Shown here: positions 55,844 to 64,000 of the stretch, piece after piece
How positions within the stretch are numbered: the stretch's first letter is position 1
Layout: every line of letters starts with the position of its first letter
NCBI RefSeq assembly: GCF_029193575.1
Contig: NZ_JARGCS010000022.1
Location: forward strand, 124,001-188,000
Direction of reading: 5' to 3'
DNA length: 64,000 bases
From: Pseudomonas entomophila
GTDB lineage: Bacteria > Pseudomonadota > Gammaproteobacteria > Pseudomonadales > Pseudomonadaceae
Made by a program: the position numbers and the translations under genes
Notes under the pieces: model-generated
Databases searched by the model: none
The model's input: the letters and a program-made list of their open reading frames with translations, nothing else
Told to the model about the DNA's origin: nothing

Positions 55844-56119
55844 ATGAAGTTCATCCTGGGTCTGGGCAAGGCCCTGACCGTGGTTTTCTGGTGGGTGGTG
55901 CTGGTCAATCTGCTGATGCCGCAGCCACTGCCGTTCAATCTGCTGATCAACGCCGCGGGCATTCTCTTGCTGGGCCTGCATGCGCTGGAAGTGCTGTTCT
56001 TCAACGCCAGCCTGCGGGGCCGCAGCCACCGCTGGTTCGACCGCTTGCAGATCCTGCTCACCGGCATCTTCCATGTCATGTCCATTCCCCGTCCTCAAGA
56101 GGCCCCGCGCCATGCGTAA
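55844..56119 (+). CDS. DUF1145 inner-membrane protein
   Basis: A 91-residue protein of the DUF1145 family with three hydrophobic stretches (MKFILGLGKALTVVFWWVVL, FNLLINAAGILLLGLHALEV, and a shorter one around FDRLQILLTGIFHV). Its function is unknown. GGGGGCGGGT precedes the ATG at 55844. The last 8 bp overlap the collagen-like gene, so the two are translated together. Confidence 0.85.
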   Translation: MKFILGLGKALTVVFWWVVLVNLLMPQPLPFNLLINAAGILLLGLHALEVLFFNASLRGRSHRWFDRLQILLTGIFHVMSIPRPQEAPRHA

Positions 56120-56870
56120 ACTGATGTTGCTGGCCGCGTTGGCCACGCCCCTGGCCCAGGCCGAAAGCCTGGACGTCGCCGCCCATTCGATGCTGCGCCT
56201 GCCGAACAAGTCCGCCAGCGTGCACCTGGAGCGCCTGCAGGTGGCCGACTCGGCGACCCTGCTGCTGCCGGCCACGCTGACCGAATTGACCATCGACCAG
56301 CTGGAGCTGGGCCGTGATGCGCGCATCGCCATCGCCCCGGCCGAGCGCCCGCTGGTTATCCAGGCGACACGTGCGCAACTGGGGGAAGGCAGTGAAATCA
56401 GTGCGCCGGGCGCGCCGGGTACCTACGAGCGCGCGGCGCGCCCCGGTCGTGACCTGGAGCTGCGCCTGCAAGCGCTGGATGCCTCACAGCTTTCGATCGA
56501 CGCCCGTGGCGGTGCCGGTGCGCCAGGCTATGTCGGGCTCGATGGCGCGAATGGCAAGCCGGGCGGTTGCACTTGGGGGCAAGCCAGCCGCGGGGCCAAT
56601 GGTGACAATGGTGGCAACGGTCACGACGGCGCCGCAGGCGGGCGCGTCCGCCTGGCCGTGCCGGCGGGCTTCCCGCAGGAGCGCATTCAGGTGCGCCTGG
56701 ATGGCGGCGCCCCAGGGAAACCGGGCGCGGCCGGCAAGGCAGGGCAGGGCGGTGCGAGCAAGGGGTGCCTGGTCTACCACACCGAGTCTGGCGACAAGGG
56801 CCGCGATGGCCTGCCGGGGCAGGCTGGGTTGGCGGGCGCGGCGGGAGAGTTGATCCTGCAGCGGCTGTGA
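56112..56870 (+). CDS. Exported collagen-like Gly-X-Y protein
   Basis: A 252-residue protein with signal peptide MRKLMLLAALATPLAQA. Residues about 20-150 form a beta-rich region (regular hydrophobic strands with Leu every second residue). Residues about 150-245 are glycine-rich collagen-like tracts: GAGAPGYVGLDGANGKPGG, GANGDNGGNGHDGAAGG, GGAPGKPGAAGKAGQGG and GDKGRDGLPGQAGLAGAAG. A pair of cysteines (GGCTWG and SKGCLVYH) interrupts the tracts and could form a disulfide. Bacterial collagen-like proteins are surface or matrix fibres. This one may be periplasmic or secreted. It is coupled to the DUF1145 gene by an 8-bp overlap. Confidence 0.82.
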   Translation: MRKLMLLAALATPLAQAESLDVAAHSMLRLPNKSASVHLERLQVADSATLLLPATLTELTIDQLELGRDARIAIAPAERPLVIQATRAQLGEGSEISAPGAPGTYERAARPGRDLELRLQALDASQLSIDARGGAGAPGYVGLDGANGKPGGCTWGQASRGANGDNGGNGHDGAAGGRVRLAVPAGFPQERIQVRLDGGAPGKPGAAGKAGQGGASKGCLVYHTESGDKGRDGLPGQAGLAGAAGELILQRL

Positions 56871-56877
56871 GTATTCG

Positions 56878-56910
56878 GGCCTCATCGCGGGCTTGCCCCG
56901 CGATGAGGCC
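56878..56910. repeat. REP palindrome
   Basis: GGCCTCATCGCGGG-CTTGC-CCCGCGATGAGGCC, a perfect palindromic REP unit with 14-bp arms, between the collagen-like gene and the convergent CopD-like gene. Confidence 0.88.
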
Positions 56911-56922
56911 GCCGCTGTCCCC

Positions 56923-57387
56923 TCAGGCCAGCACCCGCGAGCTGGCCACCGCCACCACCCCGATCCCCAGCAGCAGGTTGATCCCGACCATCCGTCGAAT
57001 CCTGCCCAGCACCCCGGCCCCCGCGGCCCAGTCCTCTGCCTGGACCGCCGCCTTCAACTCCGGCAGCAACAACGCCTGAATCCGCATGAACAGCGCGAAC
57101 ATCGCGATCCCGCCGCCGATCATCACCTGCACATAGCGCGGCGCCGTCTCAAAGCCGCTGAAGCGCAGGTGCAACATCCCGATACCACTGATCGCCAGCA
57201 CCGCCACCGCCAGCCAGACCCAGCCGAAGAAGCGTCGGAAAACTTCCACCCACAGGCGTAGCCGGGCAGGCCCCTCCAGCGCTGCGACCGCTGCTGGGCG
57301 CAGCACCAGCCAAGCGAAGAACATGCCGCCGACCCAGACAAGGGCGGCCAGTACATGCAGTGTGTAGGGTAGGGCAAAGGCGAGCAT
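56923..57387 (-). CDS. CopD-family inner-membrane protein
   Basis: A 154-residue protein with four membrane segments (LPYTLHVLAALVWVGGMFFA, FGWVWLAVAVLAISGIGML, VMIGGGIAMFALFMRIQALL, VGINLLLGIGVVAVAS). The HVLAALVWVGGM motif is typical of CopD-like proteins (copper resistance D domain). No copper genes are adjacent, so a copper role is not established. The start at 57387 follows GGAG at 6 nt. Start codons three or seven codons upstream are alternatives. It is divergent from dinG. Confidence 0.8.
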   Translation of the reverse strand: MLAFALPYTLHVLAALVWVGGMFFAWLVLRPAAVAALEGPARLRLWVEVFRRFFGWVWLAVAVLAISGIGMLHLRFSGFETAPRYVQVMIGGGIAMFALFMRIQALLLPELKAAVQAEDWAAGAGVLGRIRRMVGINLLLGIGVVAVASSRVLA

Positions 57388-57485
57388 CGGGATCTCCATG
57401 CGGCACAAAGGGCAATAGCGGGGTATGATAGCCGCCCCATGCGAAACACTGAAAATATATCCAGCCCTCCGGGCGCCCGCAGACC

Positions 57486-59630
57486 ATGATCAGCAACGAA
57501 CTCAAAGCCACCATCCAGGGCGCCTACTCGCGTTTTCTCGAAGCCAAGAGCCTCAAGCCGCGCTATGGCCAGCGCCTGATGATCGCCGAAGTGGCCAAGG
57601 TGCTCGGCGACATCGCCTGCGACGACGAAGGCCGCCGGGCGGGTGAGCCTGCCGTGGTGGCGGTCGAGGCCGGTACCGGTACCGGCAAGACGGTCGCCTA
57701 CAGCCTGGCCGCGATCCCCGCCGCCAAGGCCGCGGGCAAGCGCCTTGTGATCGCCACCGCCACCGTGGCCCTGCAGGAGCAGATCGTCTTCAAGGACCTG
57801 CCCGACCTGATGCGCAACAGCGGCCTGAACTTCAGCTTCGCCCTGGCCAAGGGCCGTGGCCGCTACCTTTGCTTGTCCAAGCTCGACATCCTGCTGCAGG
57901 AAGGCCATGCCCAGTCGGCCACCGCCCAGCTGTTCGAGGAGGAAGGTTTTCGCATCGAGGTCGACGAGAAGAGCCAGAAGCTGTTCAACAGCATGATCGA
58001 GAAGCTTGCCGGCAACCGCTGGGACGGCGACCGCGACAGTTGGTCCGAAGCCCTGGAAGACCAGGACTGGGCACGCCTGACCACCGACCACAGCCAATGC
58101 ACCGGCCGCCATTGTCCGAACTTCCAGCAATGCGTGTTCTATAAAGCGCGTGAAGGCATGGGCAAGGTCGACGTGATCGTCACCAACCACGACATGGTGC
58201 TCGCCGACCTCGCCCTGGGTGGCGGCGCCGTGCTGCCCGACCCGCGCGACACGATGTACGTGTTCGACGAGGGCCACCACCTGCCGGACAAGGCCATCGG
58301 CCACTTCGCCCACTATTCACGGCTGCGCTCCACCGCCGACTGGCTGGAGCAGACCGCCAAGAACCTCACCAAGCTGCTGGCCCAGCACCCGCTCCCTGGA
58401 GACCTGGGCCGCTTGATCGAACAGGTGCCGGAGCTGGCGCGCGAGGTGCGCACCCAGCAGCAGTTCATGTTCACCCTGTGCGAGCAGGTCGCGGATTTCC
58501 GCCCCGGTGAAGACATGGAGGGCCGTGACCGCCCCCGCTACCGGTTCGAGGGTGGGGTGGTGCCCGAGCAGATCCGCGAGGTCGGCATCGAGCTGAAGAA
58601 AGGTTTCTCACGGCTGAACGACCTGTTCACCCGCCTGGCCGACCTGCTCAAGGAAGGCATGGACGGCGAGGTCAACATCGGCATCGCCAGCCACCAGGCC
58701 GAGGAGTGGTACCCGTTGTTCGGCAGCCTGGTGACCCGTGCCCAGGGCAACTGGGAGCTGTGGACCGCCTTCACCGCCGAAGACCCCGAGGACAGCCCGC
58801 CCATGGCGCGCTGGCTGACCTTGGCCGAAAGCGGCGCACTGTTCGACATCGAGGTCAACGCCAGCCCCATCCTCGCCGCCGAGATGCTGCGCCGCACCTT
58901 GTGGAACGTCGCCCATGGCGCCCTGGTGACCTCGGCCACCCTGACCGCGCTGGGCAAGTTCGACCGCTTCCGCATGCGCTCGGGCCTGCCGCGCGACGCG
59001 GTCACCTGTGTGGTGCCCAGCCCATTCGTGCATGGCGACGCAGGCCTGTTGCGGGTTCCCGACCTGGGCGCCGACCCGCGCGACGTGCCGGGGCACACCG
59101 CAGCGATCGTGCGCGAGTTGCCGAACATCCTGGAAGACGCCCGCGGCGCGCTGGTGCTGTTCTCCTCGCGCAAGCAGATGCAAGACGTGTTCGACGGCCT
59201 GGACCGCGACTGGCGCAAGCTGGTGCTGATCCAAGGCAATCTGTCCAAGCAGGAGACCCTGAACAAGCACAAGGCCCGGGTCGACGACGGCCAGCACAGC
59301 GTGCTGTTCGGCCTGGCCAGTTTCTCCGAGGGCGTCGACCTGCCGGGTGCCTACTGCGAGCACGTGGTCATTGCCAAGATTCCGTTCGCCGTGCCAGACG
59401 ACCCCGTGGAAGCCGCCCTCTCGGAATGGATCGAAGCCCGTGGTGGCAACCCGTTCATGGAAATCGCCGTACCCGATGCCTCGCTACGCCTCATTCAGGC
59501 CTGTGGTCGCCTGCTGCGCACCGAGCAGGACCGAGGCGTGATCACCTTGCTCGATCGGCGCCTGGTCACCCAGCGCTACGGCAAGGCTATCCTCAACGCG
59601 CTGCCGCCGTTCCGGCGGGAGATCGAATAA
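57486..59630 (+). CDS. dinG: ATP-dependent 5'-3' DNA helicase DinG
   Basis: A 714-residue XPD-like Fe-S helicase. It has Walker A EAGTGTGKTV (61-70), the DEAH-type box as VFDEGHH (about 256-262) and an Fe-S domain with cysteines in GRYLCLSKL (near 128) and CTGRHCPNFQQC (about 200-211). The C-terminal motifs are SFSEGVDLPG and LIQACGRLLR. It unwinds R-loops and damaged DNA. It is the first gene of a plus-strand run and is followed 82 bp later by a secreted glycosidase gene. Confidence 0.94.
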   Translation: MISNELKATIQGAYSRFLEAKSLKPRYGQRLMIAEVAKVLGDIACDDEGRRAGEPAVVAVEAGTGTGKTVAYSLAAIPAAKAAGKRLVIATATVALQEQIVFKDLPDLMRNSGLNFSFALAKGRGRYLCLSKLDILLQEGHAQSATAQLFEEEGFRIEVDEKSQKLFNSMIEKLAGNRWDGDRDSWSEALEDQDWARLTTDHSQCTGRHCPNFQQCVFYKAREGMGKVDVIVTNHDMVLADLALGGGAVLPDPRDTMYVFDEGHHLPDKAIGHFAHYSRLRSTADWLEQTAKNLTKLLAQHPLPGDLGRLIEQVPELAREVRTQQQFMFTLCEQVADFRPGEDMEGRDRPRYRFEGGVVPEQIREVGIELKKGFSRLNDLFTRLADLLKEGMDGEVNIGIASHQAEEWYPLFGSLVTRAQGNWELWTAFTAEDPEDSPPMARWLTLAESGALFDIEVNASPILAAEMLRRTLWNVAHGALVTSATLTALGKFDRFRMRSGLPRDAVTCVVPSPFVHGDAGLLRVPDLGADPRDVPGHTAAIVRELPNILEDARGALVLFSSRKQMQDVFDGLDRDWRKLVLIQGNLSKQETLNKHKARVDDGQHSVLFGLASFSEGVDLPGAYCEHVVIAKIPFAVPDDPVEAALSEWIEARGGNPFMEIAVPDASLRLIQACGRLLRTEQDRGVITLLDRRLVTQRYGKAILNALPPFRREIE

Positions 59631-59712
59631 AGGTCGGAGCACGAAGCGCCGGCCCTGTTGTCCATTACTCGGTCACGGGCCCATGAGGGCCCTGAAGGAG
59701 AACCCCCGCCCC

Positions 59713-61947
59713 ATGATCCGTCGCACCTTGCCCGTCCTCGTTACCTTGCTGTTCAGCTCGCCACTGCTGGCCGGGCAGCAGACGCTTTTCAGCTTCGTGC
59801 GCCCTGCCTCGGTGGTCAACGTCACCACCGAGGACGCCGGCATGCCGCAATACAACGCGGAGCAAACGGCCGAAGGCGAGGTGTTGCGGCGTGTGGTGTT
59901 CAACCCGGCTCCGCGCCCGACCCTGCGCCTGAGCCCGCAAAGCGGTGCCTGGGACTGGTCGGCGGGGCAGTTTCTCACCCTGCGCCTGCAAAGTGCCATG
60001 GATTGGGCGCTGACCGTCGATGTCACGGTGCAGGGCAGCGATGGCCGCACGCTGAGCAGCCGCGTCGACCTGCCGGCGGGACCGGCGCAGACGGTGATGG
60101 TGCCGCTCAAGGCCAGCTCGCCGCTGGCCCAGGGCATGCGCGCCGGTCCACCCATGCCGTGGACCTACGATGGGCAACGATTGCTGCTGACCAGCAGCAC
60201 CGGCGAGGTCGACCTCAAGCAAGTGATCGCCGTAAGCCTGAGTATTCCCGCGCCTAGGGCGGCGCAGAGCCTGTTGATCGAGAAGGTGGGCCTGCAGGAT
60301 GACGAGCAGGCTTTCAAGGCTGCCTACAGCGGGCTGATCGATGCCTATGGGCAGTCCACCCGCAGCCAGTGGCTGGAGAAGGTCAGCAGCGACGAGCAGC
60401 TCAAAGCCGCCGACAACCGCGAACAGCAACAGCTCAAGGCTTGGCTGGCCGAGCGTGGCAAGTACAAGTTCGATCACTACGGCGGCCTGCTGGCTGGTCC
60501 GGCTTTCGAGGCCAAGGGTTTCTTCCGCACCGAAAAGCGTGACGGCCGCTGGTACCTGGTGACCCCTGATGGGCACCCGTTCTATTCCCTGGGTGTCAAT
60601 GCCGTGGCCGCCGACGGCGGGCAGAGCTACGTGGAGGGGCGCGAAGGCATGTTCAAGGCGTTGCCTGCGCAGGGCGAGGCATTGGCCGCGTTCTACGGCA
60701 AGGGCAACAACGACGACGGCAATGCTTCGTCGCAAGGCCGCGGCTTCAAGCAGGGGCGCTGGTTCGACTTCTATGCCGCCAACCTCCAGCGAACCTACGC
60801 CAAGCCCTGCCCGGCCGCGCCCGAACCGTGCCCCGCGGCGCGCCTGGACGCTGCGCGTTGGCAGGCGCATACCCTGGACCGCTTGCAGGCCTGGGGCTTC
60901 AATACCCTGGGCAACTGGAGCGAGCCAGCCCTGCTGCAGGCCAAGCGCATGCCTTACACCCTGCCGTTGTCGATCGTGGGTGACTACGCCAGCATCAGCA
61001 CCGGCATGGACTGGTGGGGGCGCATGCCCGACCCCTTCGACCCGCGCTTTGCCATGGCTACTGAGCGCGCCGTGGCCATCGCCGCTCGCGACCACCGCGA
61101 CGACCCTTGGCTGATGGGGTACTTTGCCGACAACGAACTGGCCTGGGCGGCGCCGGGCGATGACCCCAAGGCCCGATACGGGCTGGCCTACGGCACGCTG
61201 CGCCTGACCACCGACGTGCCGGCCAAGCGCGCGTTCCTCAAGCAATTGCGCGACAAGTACCGTAACCAGGAGGGCCTGTCCAAGGCCTGGGGCATCGACC
61301 TGCAGGCCTGGGAGCTGATGGAAGACCCCGGCTTCGAGGCGCCGCTGCCCAACCCGGAACACCCGGAGATCGAGCGCGACTACCAGCATTTCCAGCAGGT
61401 GTTCGCCGAGACCTACTTCAAGACCATCTCCGATGCGCTGAAATGGCACGCGCCCAACCACCTGCTGCTTGGCGGTCGCTATGCGGTCAGCACGCCAGAA
61501 GCGGTCAAGGCGTGCGCCGAGTTTTGTGATGTGCTGAGTTTCAACCTCTATACCTTGAAGCCCGAGGATGGCTATGACTTCGCCCGCCTGGCCGAGCTCG
61601 ACAAGCCAGTACTGGTTTCGGAGTTCCAGTTCGGCTCGCGTGACCGCGGGCCGTTCTGGCCAGGGCCGTTGGAGGTTGCGCGGGAAGAGGACCGTGGCCC
61701 GGCCTACGGCAATTTCCTCAAGGCAGCCTTGGCCCAGCCAATGATCGTTGGCGCGCACTGGTTCCAGTACCTCGACCAGCCCGCCAGTGGCCGTCTGCTC
61801 GATGGCGAAAACGGTCACCTGGGGCTGGTGGCCATCACCGACATCGCCTATCCGGGTTTCGTCGAGGCTGTGCGCCGCAGCAACCTGTTGGTCATGGAGC
61901 AACTGCGCAAGGCTCTGGGCGCTTCCGCAGATTCAGCGCAACCCTGA
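59713..61947 (+). CDS. Secreted GH-A-clan glycoside hydrolase (agarase/beta-galactosidase-like)
   Basis: A 744-residue exported protein (signal MIRRTLPVLVTLLFSSPLLA). A beta-sandwich-like region (about 30-200) precedes a (beta/alpha)8 barrel, where YFADNELAWA (Glu near 474) and LVSEFQFGS (Glu near 636) fit the acid/base and nucleophile of GH-A clan enzymes. Databases often label such proteins beta-agarase, but no agar-degradation genes accompany it. A polysaccharide of the cell's own matrix is as likely. The start is 59713, although AGGAG is 12 nt away. An ATG at 59683 would disrupt the signal peptide. Confidence 0.78.
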   Translation: MIRRTLPVLVTLLFSSPLLAGQQTLFSFVRPASVVNVTTEDAGMPQYNAEQTAEGEVLRRVVFNPAPRPTLRLSPQSGAWDWSAGQFLTLRLQSAMDWALTVDVTVQGSDGRTLSSRVDLPAGPAQTVMVPLKASSPLAQGMRAGPPMPWTYDGQRLLLTSSTGEVDLKQVIAVSLSIPAPRAAQSLLIEKVGLQDDEQAFKAAYSGLIDAYGQSTRSQWLEKVSSDEQLKAADNREQQQLKAWLAERGKYKFDHYGGLLAGPAFEAKGFFRTEKRDGRWYLVTPDGHPFYSLGVNAVAADGGQSYVEGREGMFKALPAQGEALAAFYGKGNNDDGNASSQGRGFKQGRWFDFYAANLQRTYAKPCPAAPEPCPAARLDAARWQAHTLDRLQAWGFNTLGNWSEPALLQAKRMPYTLPLSIVGDYASISTGMDWWGRMPDPFDPRFAMATERAVAIAARDHRDDPWLMGYFADNELAWAAPGDDPKARYGLAYGTLRLTTDVPAKRAFLKQLRDKYRNQEGLSKAWGIDLQAWELMEDPGFEAPLPNPEHPEIERDYQHFQQVFAETYFKTISDALKWHAPNHLLLGGRYAVSTPEAVKACAEFCDVLSFNLYTLKPEDGYDFARLAELDKPVLVSEFQFGSRDRGPFWPGPLEVAREEDRGPAYGNFLKAALAQPMIVGAHWFQYLDQPASGRLLDGENGHLGLVAITDIAYPGFVEAVRRSNLLVMEQLRKALGASADSAQP

Positions 61948-61968
61948 GCCCGGCGTTGCGCTGCGATA

Positions 61969-61985
61969 GGGCCGCAGCGCGGCCC
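61969..61985 (+). other. Hairpin after the glycosidase gene
   Basis: GGGCCGC-AGC-GCGGCCC, 21 bp past the stop codon, with no U-run. It is a possible weak terminator or mRNA stabiliser. Confidence 0.5.
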
Positions 61986-62094
61986 CTGCCGTGAACTTTT
62001 TGCCACGACCGCTCAGACTTATTCAGTTTGCAAAACCGCCAACTACTGAAACAATGCACGCCTTTGTGGGAAAGGTCGTACGGAGAGCAGGCGG

Positions 62095-63240
62095 GTGCAG
62101 ATTCAGGGTCACTATGAGCTGAAGTTCGAGGCGGTGCGCGATGCCTTCGCCGGGTTGTTCGAGGAACCCCAAGAGCGTGGAGCGGCACTGTGCATCCAGG
62201 TCGGCGGGGAAACCGTTGTCGACCTGTGGGCCGGCAGCGCCGACAAGGACGGTCAGCAGGCCTGGTACAGCGACACTCTCGCCAACCTGTTCTCCTGCAC
62301 CAAGCCGTTCGCCGCCGTTACCGCCTTGCAACTGGTGGGCGAGGGCAAGCTGGCGCTGGATACCCCGGTAGCGCGGTACTGGCCCGAGTTCGCCCAAGCC
62401 GGCAAGGACACCGTCACCCTGCGCCAACTGCTCAGCCACCGTGCCGGCCTGCCCGCTATACGCGAGCTGTTGCCGGCCGAAGCCCTCTATGACTGGCAGG
62501 CGATGACCACTGCCTTGGCCGCCGAAGCGCCCTGGTGGACACCGGGGGCCGAACATGGCTACGCAGCGATCACCTACGGCTGGTTGGTCGGTGAACTGAT
62601 CCGTCGTGCCGATGGCCGTGGCCCCGGCGAATCGATCGTCGCGCGTACCGCCAAGCCGCTGGGCCTGGATTTTCATATCGGCCTGGCCGATGAAGAGTTT
62701 CACCGCGTGGCGCACATCGCGCGCGGCAAGGGCAACCCTGGCGACGCTGCCGCCCAGCGCCTGTTGCAGGTGACCCTGCGTGAACCCGAAGCCCTGTCGA
62801 CCCGGGCCTTCACCAACCCGCCGGCGATCCTCACCAGCACCAACAAACCCGAATGGCGCCGCATGCAACAGCCAGCGGCCAATGGCCACGGCAACGCCCG
62901 CAGCGTGGCGGGGTTCTATGCCGGCTTGCTGGACGGCAGCCTGCTGGAGTCCGAACTGCTCGACGAGCTGACCCGTGAGCACAGCCTAGGCCAGGACCGT
63001 ACCCTGCTGACCCAGACCCGGTTCGGCCTGGGCTGCATGCTCGACCAGCCCGAGGTCGCCAATGCCACCTTCGGCCTCGGCGCCCGCGCGTTCGGTCATC
63101 CGGGGGCGGGCGGCTCGGTGGGCTTCGCCGACCCTGAGCACGATGTGGCGTTCGGTTTCGTCACCAATACCTTGGGCCCATACGTGTTGATGGACCCCCG
63201 TGCGCAGAAGCTGGTGCGGGTGCTTGGCGGTTGCCTTTGA
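62095..63240 (+). CDS. Serine hydrolase, beta-lactamase/EstB family
   Basis: A 381-residue class C beta-lactamase-fold hydrolase. The nucleophile motif SxxK is SCTK (Ser67, Lys70) in LANLFSCTKPF. A tyrosine in HGYAAITYGWLVG provides the second element, and FGHPGAGGSVGFADP fits the third. There is no signal peptide, so it is a cytosolic esterase (EstB-like) rather than an antibiotic beta-lactamase. The start codon is GTG at 62095 with GGAGAGCAGG upstream. The natural substrate is unknown. It stands alone between the glycosidase and the OmpA lipoprotein genes. Confidence 0.87.
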   Translation: MQIQGHYELKFEAVRDAFAGLFEEPQERGAALCIQVGGETVVDLWAGSADKDGQQAWYSDTLANLFSCTKPFAAVTALQLVGEGKLALDTPVARYWPEFAQAGKDTVTLRQLLSHRAGLPAIRELLPAEALYDWQAMTTALAAEAPWWTPGAEHGYAAITYGWLVGELIRRADGRGPGESIVARTAKPLGLDFHIGLADEEFHRVAHIARGKGNPGDAAAQRLLQVTLREPEALSTRAFTNPPAILTSTNKPEWRRMQQPAANGHGNARSVAGFYAGLLDGSLLESELLDELTREHSLGQDRTLLTQTRFGLGCMLDQPEVANATFGLGARAFGHPGAGGSVGFADPEHDVAFGFVTNTLGPYVLMDPRAQKLVRVLGGCL

Positions 63241-63339
63241 TCGGGTAACGCGGGTGTTGCCTGGGCCCTTTGACTATCCTCAATGCCAACGCCTGATGTG
63301 TGTGGGCAAAATTTCTTTTTAATTCATGGTGTATCGCTG

Positions 63340-64000
63340 ATGTCTTCACAAAAAACCTTAGCACTCGCTCTGTGCCTGGCCATGACCGGCTGCGCCAGTC
63401 AGTCCCCGGATGCCGCGAAGGAAGGCGGTCACAGCTGGTGGCCGTTCGGCTCGGACAAGGTTGCCGAGCAGGAAGTGAAGGAGGCCGTGACCGAGAAGGT
63501 GGCCAAGGCCGATGCCAAGTCCGAGAGCGGCAGCCGCTGGTGGTGGCCGTTCGGTGACGCCGAGAAGAAGGCCGGCACTGCCCCGGCCGTGCCGAAGATC
63601 GACCAGAAGGCCACCCAGGCCTGGCTGGACCAGTACGAGCCGAAGCTGCGCGAAGCCGTCAAGGACAGCAAGTTCGAGGTCGAGCGTCGCGATAACGTGT
63701 TGGCGGTCACCATCCCGGTCGATGGCGCCTACAACCCGGATCGTCCGAACATGCTGCTGCCGGTAACCCTGGGGCCGATCACCCGGGTCGCCAAGGTAGT
63801 CGAAGGCGACCCGAAGACTGCCGTGTTGGTACTGGGGCATGCCGACAGTAGCGGCGCTGCCGTCGCCAACCAGAAACTGAGCCTGGAGCGAGCTGCCTCG
63901 GTGTCGGCGATCTTCCGCCTGAGCGGCTTGCAGCGTGATCGCCTGACCCTCAAGGGCATGGGCTCGGTGATGCCGCGTGCGGCCAACGACAGCAACGAAG
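63340..64000 (+). CDS. OmpA-family lipoprotein, 3' end off window
   Basis: At least 220 codons with no stop before the window ends. A lipoprotein signal ends in AMTGC (Cys18). The mature N-terminus holds two copies of a tryptophan motif, SWWPFGS and RWWWPFGD, spaced by a charged Lys/Glu/Ala helix. An OmpA-like domain begins near residue 150 (VLVLGHADSSGAAVANQKLS and LERAASVSA). It is probably outer-membrane anchored and peptidoglycan-binding. It is the third OmpA-domain lipoprotein in 10 kb but is not a close copy of the tandem pair. The ribosome binding site is weak. Confidence 0.85.
   Translation, partial: MSSQKTLALALCLAMTGCASQSPDAAKEGGHSWWPFGSDKVAEQEVKEAVTEKVAKADAKSESGSRWWWPFGDAEKKAGTAPAVPKIDQKATQAWLDQYEPKLREAVKDSKFEVERRDNVLAVTIPVDGAYNPDRPNMLLPVTLGPITRVAKVVEGDPKTAVLVLGHADSSGAAVANQKLSLERAASVSAIFRLSGLQRDRLTLKGMGSVMPRAANDSNE

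Overview
This 64 kb window is chromosomal DNA of a fluorescent Pseudomonas, most likely of the Pseudomonas putida group. The reasons are high GC content, dense coding with 4-bp start/stop overlaps, scattered REP palindromes of the P. putida type, and a gene order I recognise from that group (aauRS-aatPMQJ, glpDRKF, ybaK, argF, grxD, bfr, bfd, rnt-pyrC-motY-argG, nth, metG, dcd, a ligase-associated DNA repair cluster, dinG). The species cannot be fixed from the sequence alone. There is no rRNA, tRNA, CRISPR array, insertion sequence or prophage. Both ends cut a gene: a transglycosylase/penicillin-binding protein on the left and an OmpA-family lipoprotein on the right.

Layout. 1-5 kb: peptidoglycan polymerase and a membrane-anchored FMN glutamate-synthase-like protein. 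5-8 kb: zinc-independent L31 behind a Zur-like box, a Nudix hydrolase, MetR and an exported alpha/beta hydrolase. 8-14.6 kb: acidic amino acid uptake (AatJQMP) with its two-component regulators AauS/AauR, a sigma-54 promoter and an AauR-type site. 14.8-20.1 kb: glycerol regulon (glpF-glpK-glpR-glpD) with matching GlpR-like operators and a Crc/Hfq-type motif. 20.2-25.8 kb: YbaK, an orphan ABC ATPase coupled to argF, a molybdopterin oxidoreductase and a monothiol glutaredoxin. 25.8-33.6 kb: bacterioferritin and its ferredoxin Bfd, a peroxiredoxin, RNase T, PyrC, MotY, ArgG, an unknown membrane protein, an orphan response regulator and a 56-residue PA3496-type protein.

33.7-37.5 kb holds the most unusual locus: a tightly coupled rnfA-B-D-G-E-nth operon with no rnfC. 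RnfA, RnfB and RnfE have lost the conserved iron-sulfur cysteines, while the flavin-attachment motif of RnfG is intact. 37.6-42.5 kb: metG, the Mrp/ApbC Fe-S carrier, a cold-shock protein, dcd and a small proline-rich protein. 42.5-49.7 kb: ligase-associated DNA damage response cluster (nuclease, ATP-dependent ligase, Lhr helicase, PdeM), interrupted by an aspartoacylase-like gene. 49.8-54.1 kb: penicillin-acylase-family lipoprotein, then SEC-C, LEA-type, YchJ and DUF6231 genes. 54.2-56.9 kb: two tandem OmpA-like lipoproteins with structured leaders, a DUF1145 protein and an exported collagen-like protein. 57-64 kb: a CopD-like membrane protein, DinG, a secreted GH-A-type glycosidase, a serine hydrolase and the truncated OmpA lipoprotein.

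The genes are mostly housekeeping and stable metabolism. Regulation is readable at several loci (sigma-54/AauR, GlpR, ArgR, Fur, Zur, Hfq/Crc). The best candidates for new biology are the RnfC-less Rnf-like operon and the leader hairpin that buries the ribosome binding site of the second OmpA-like gene.
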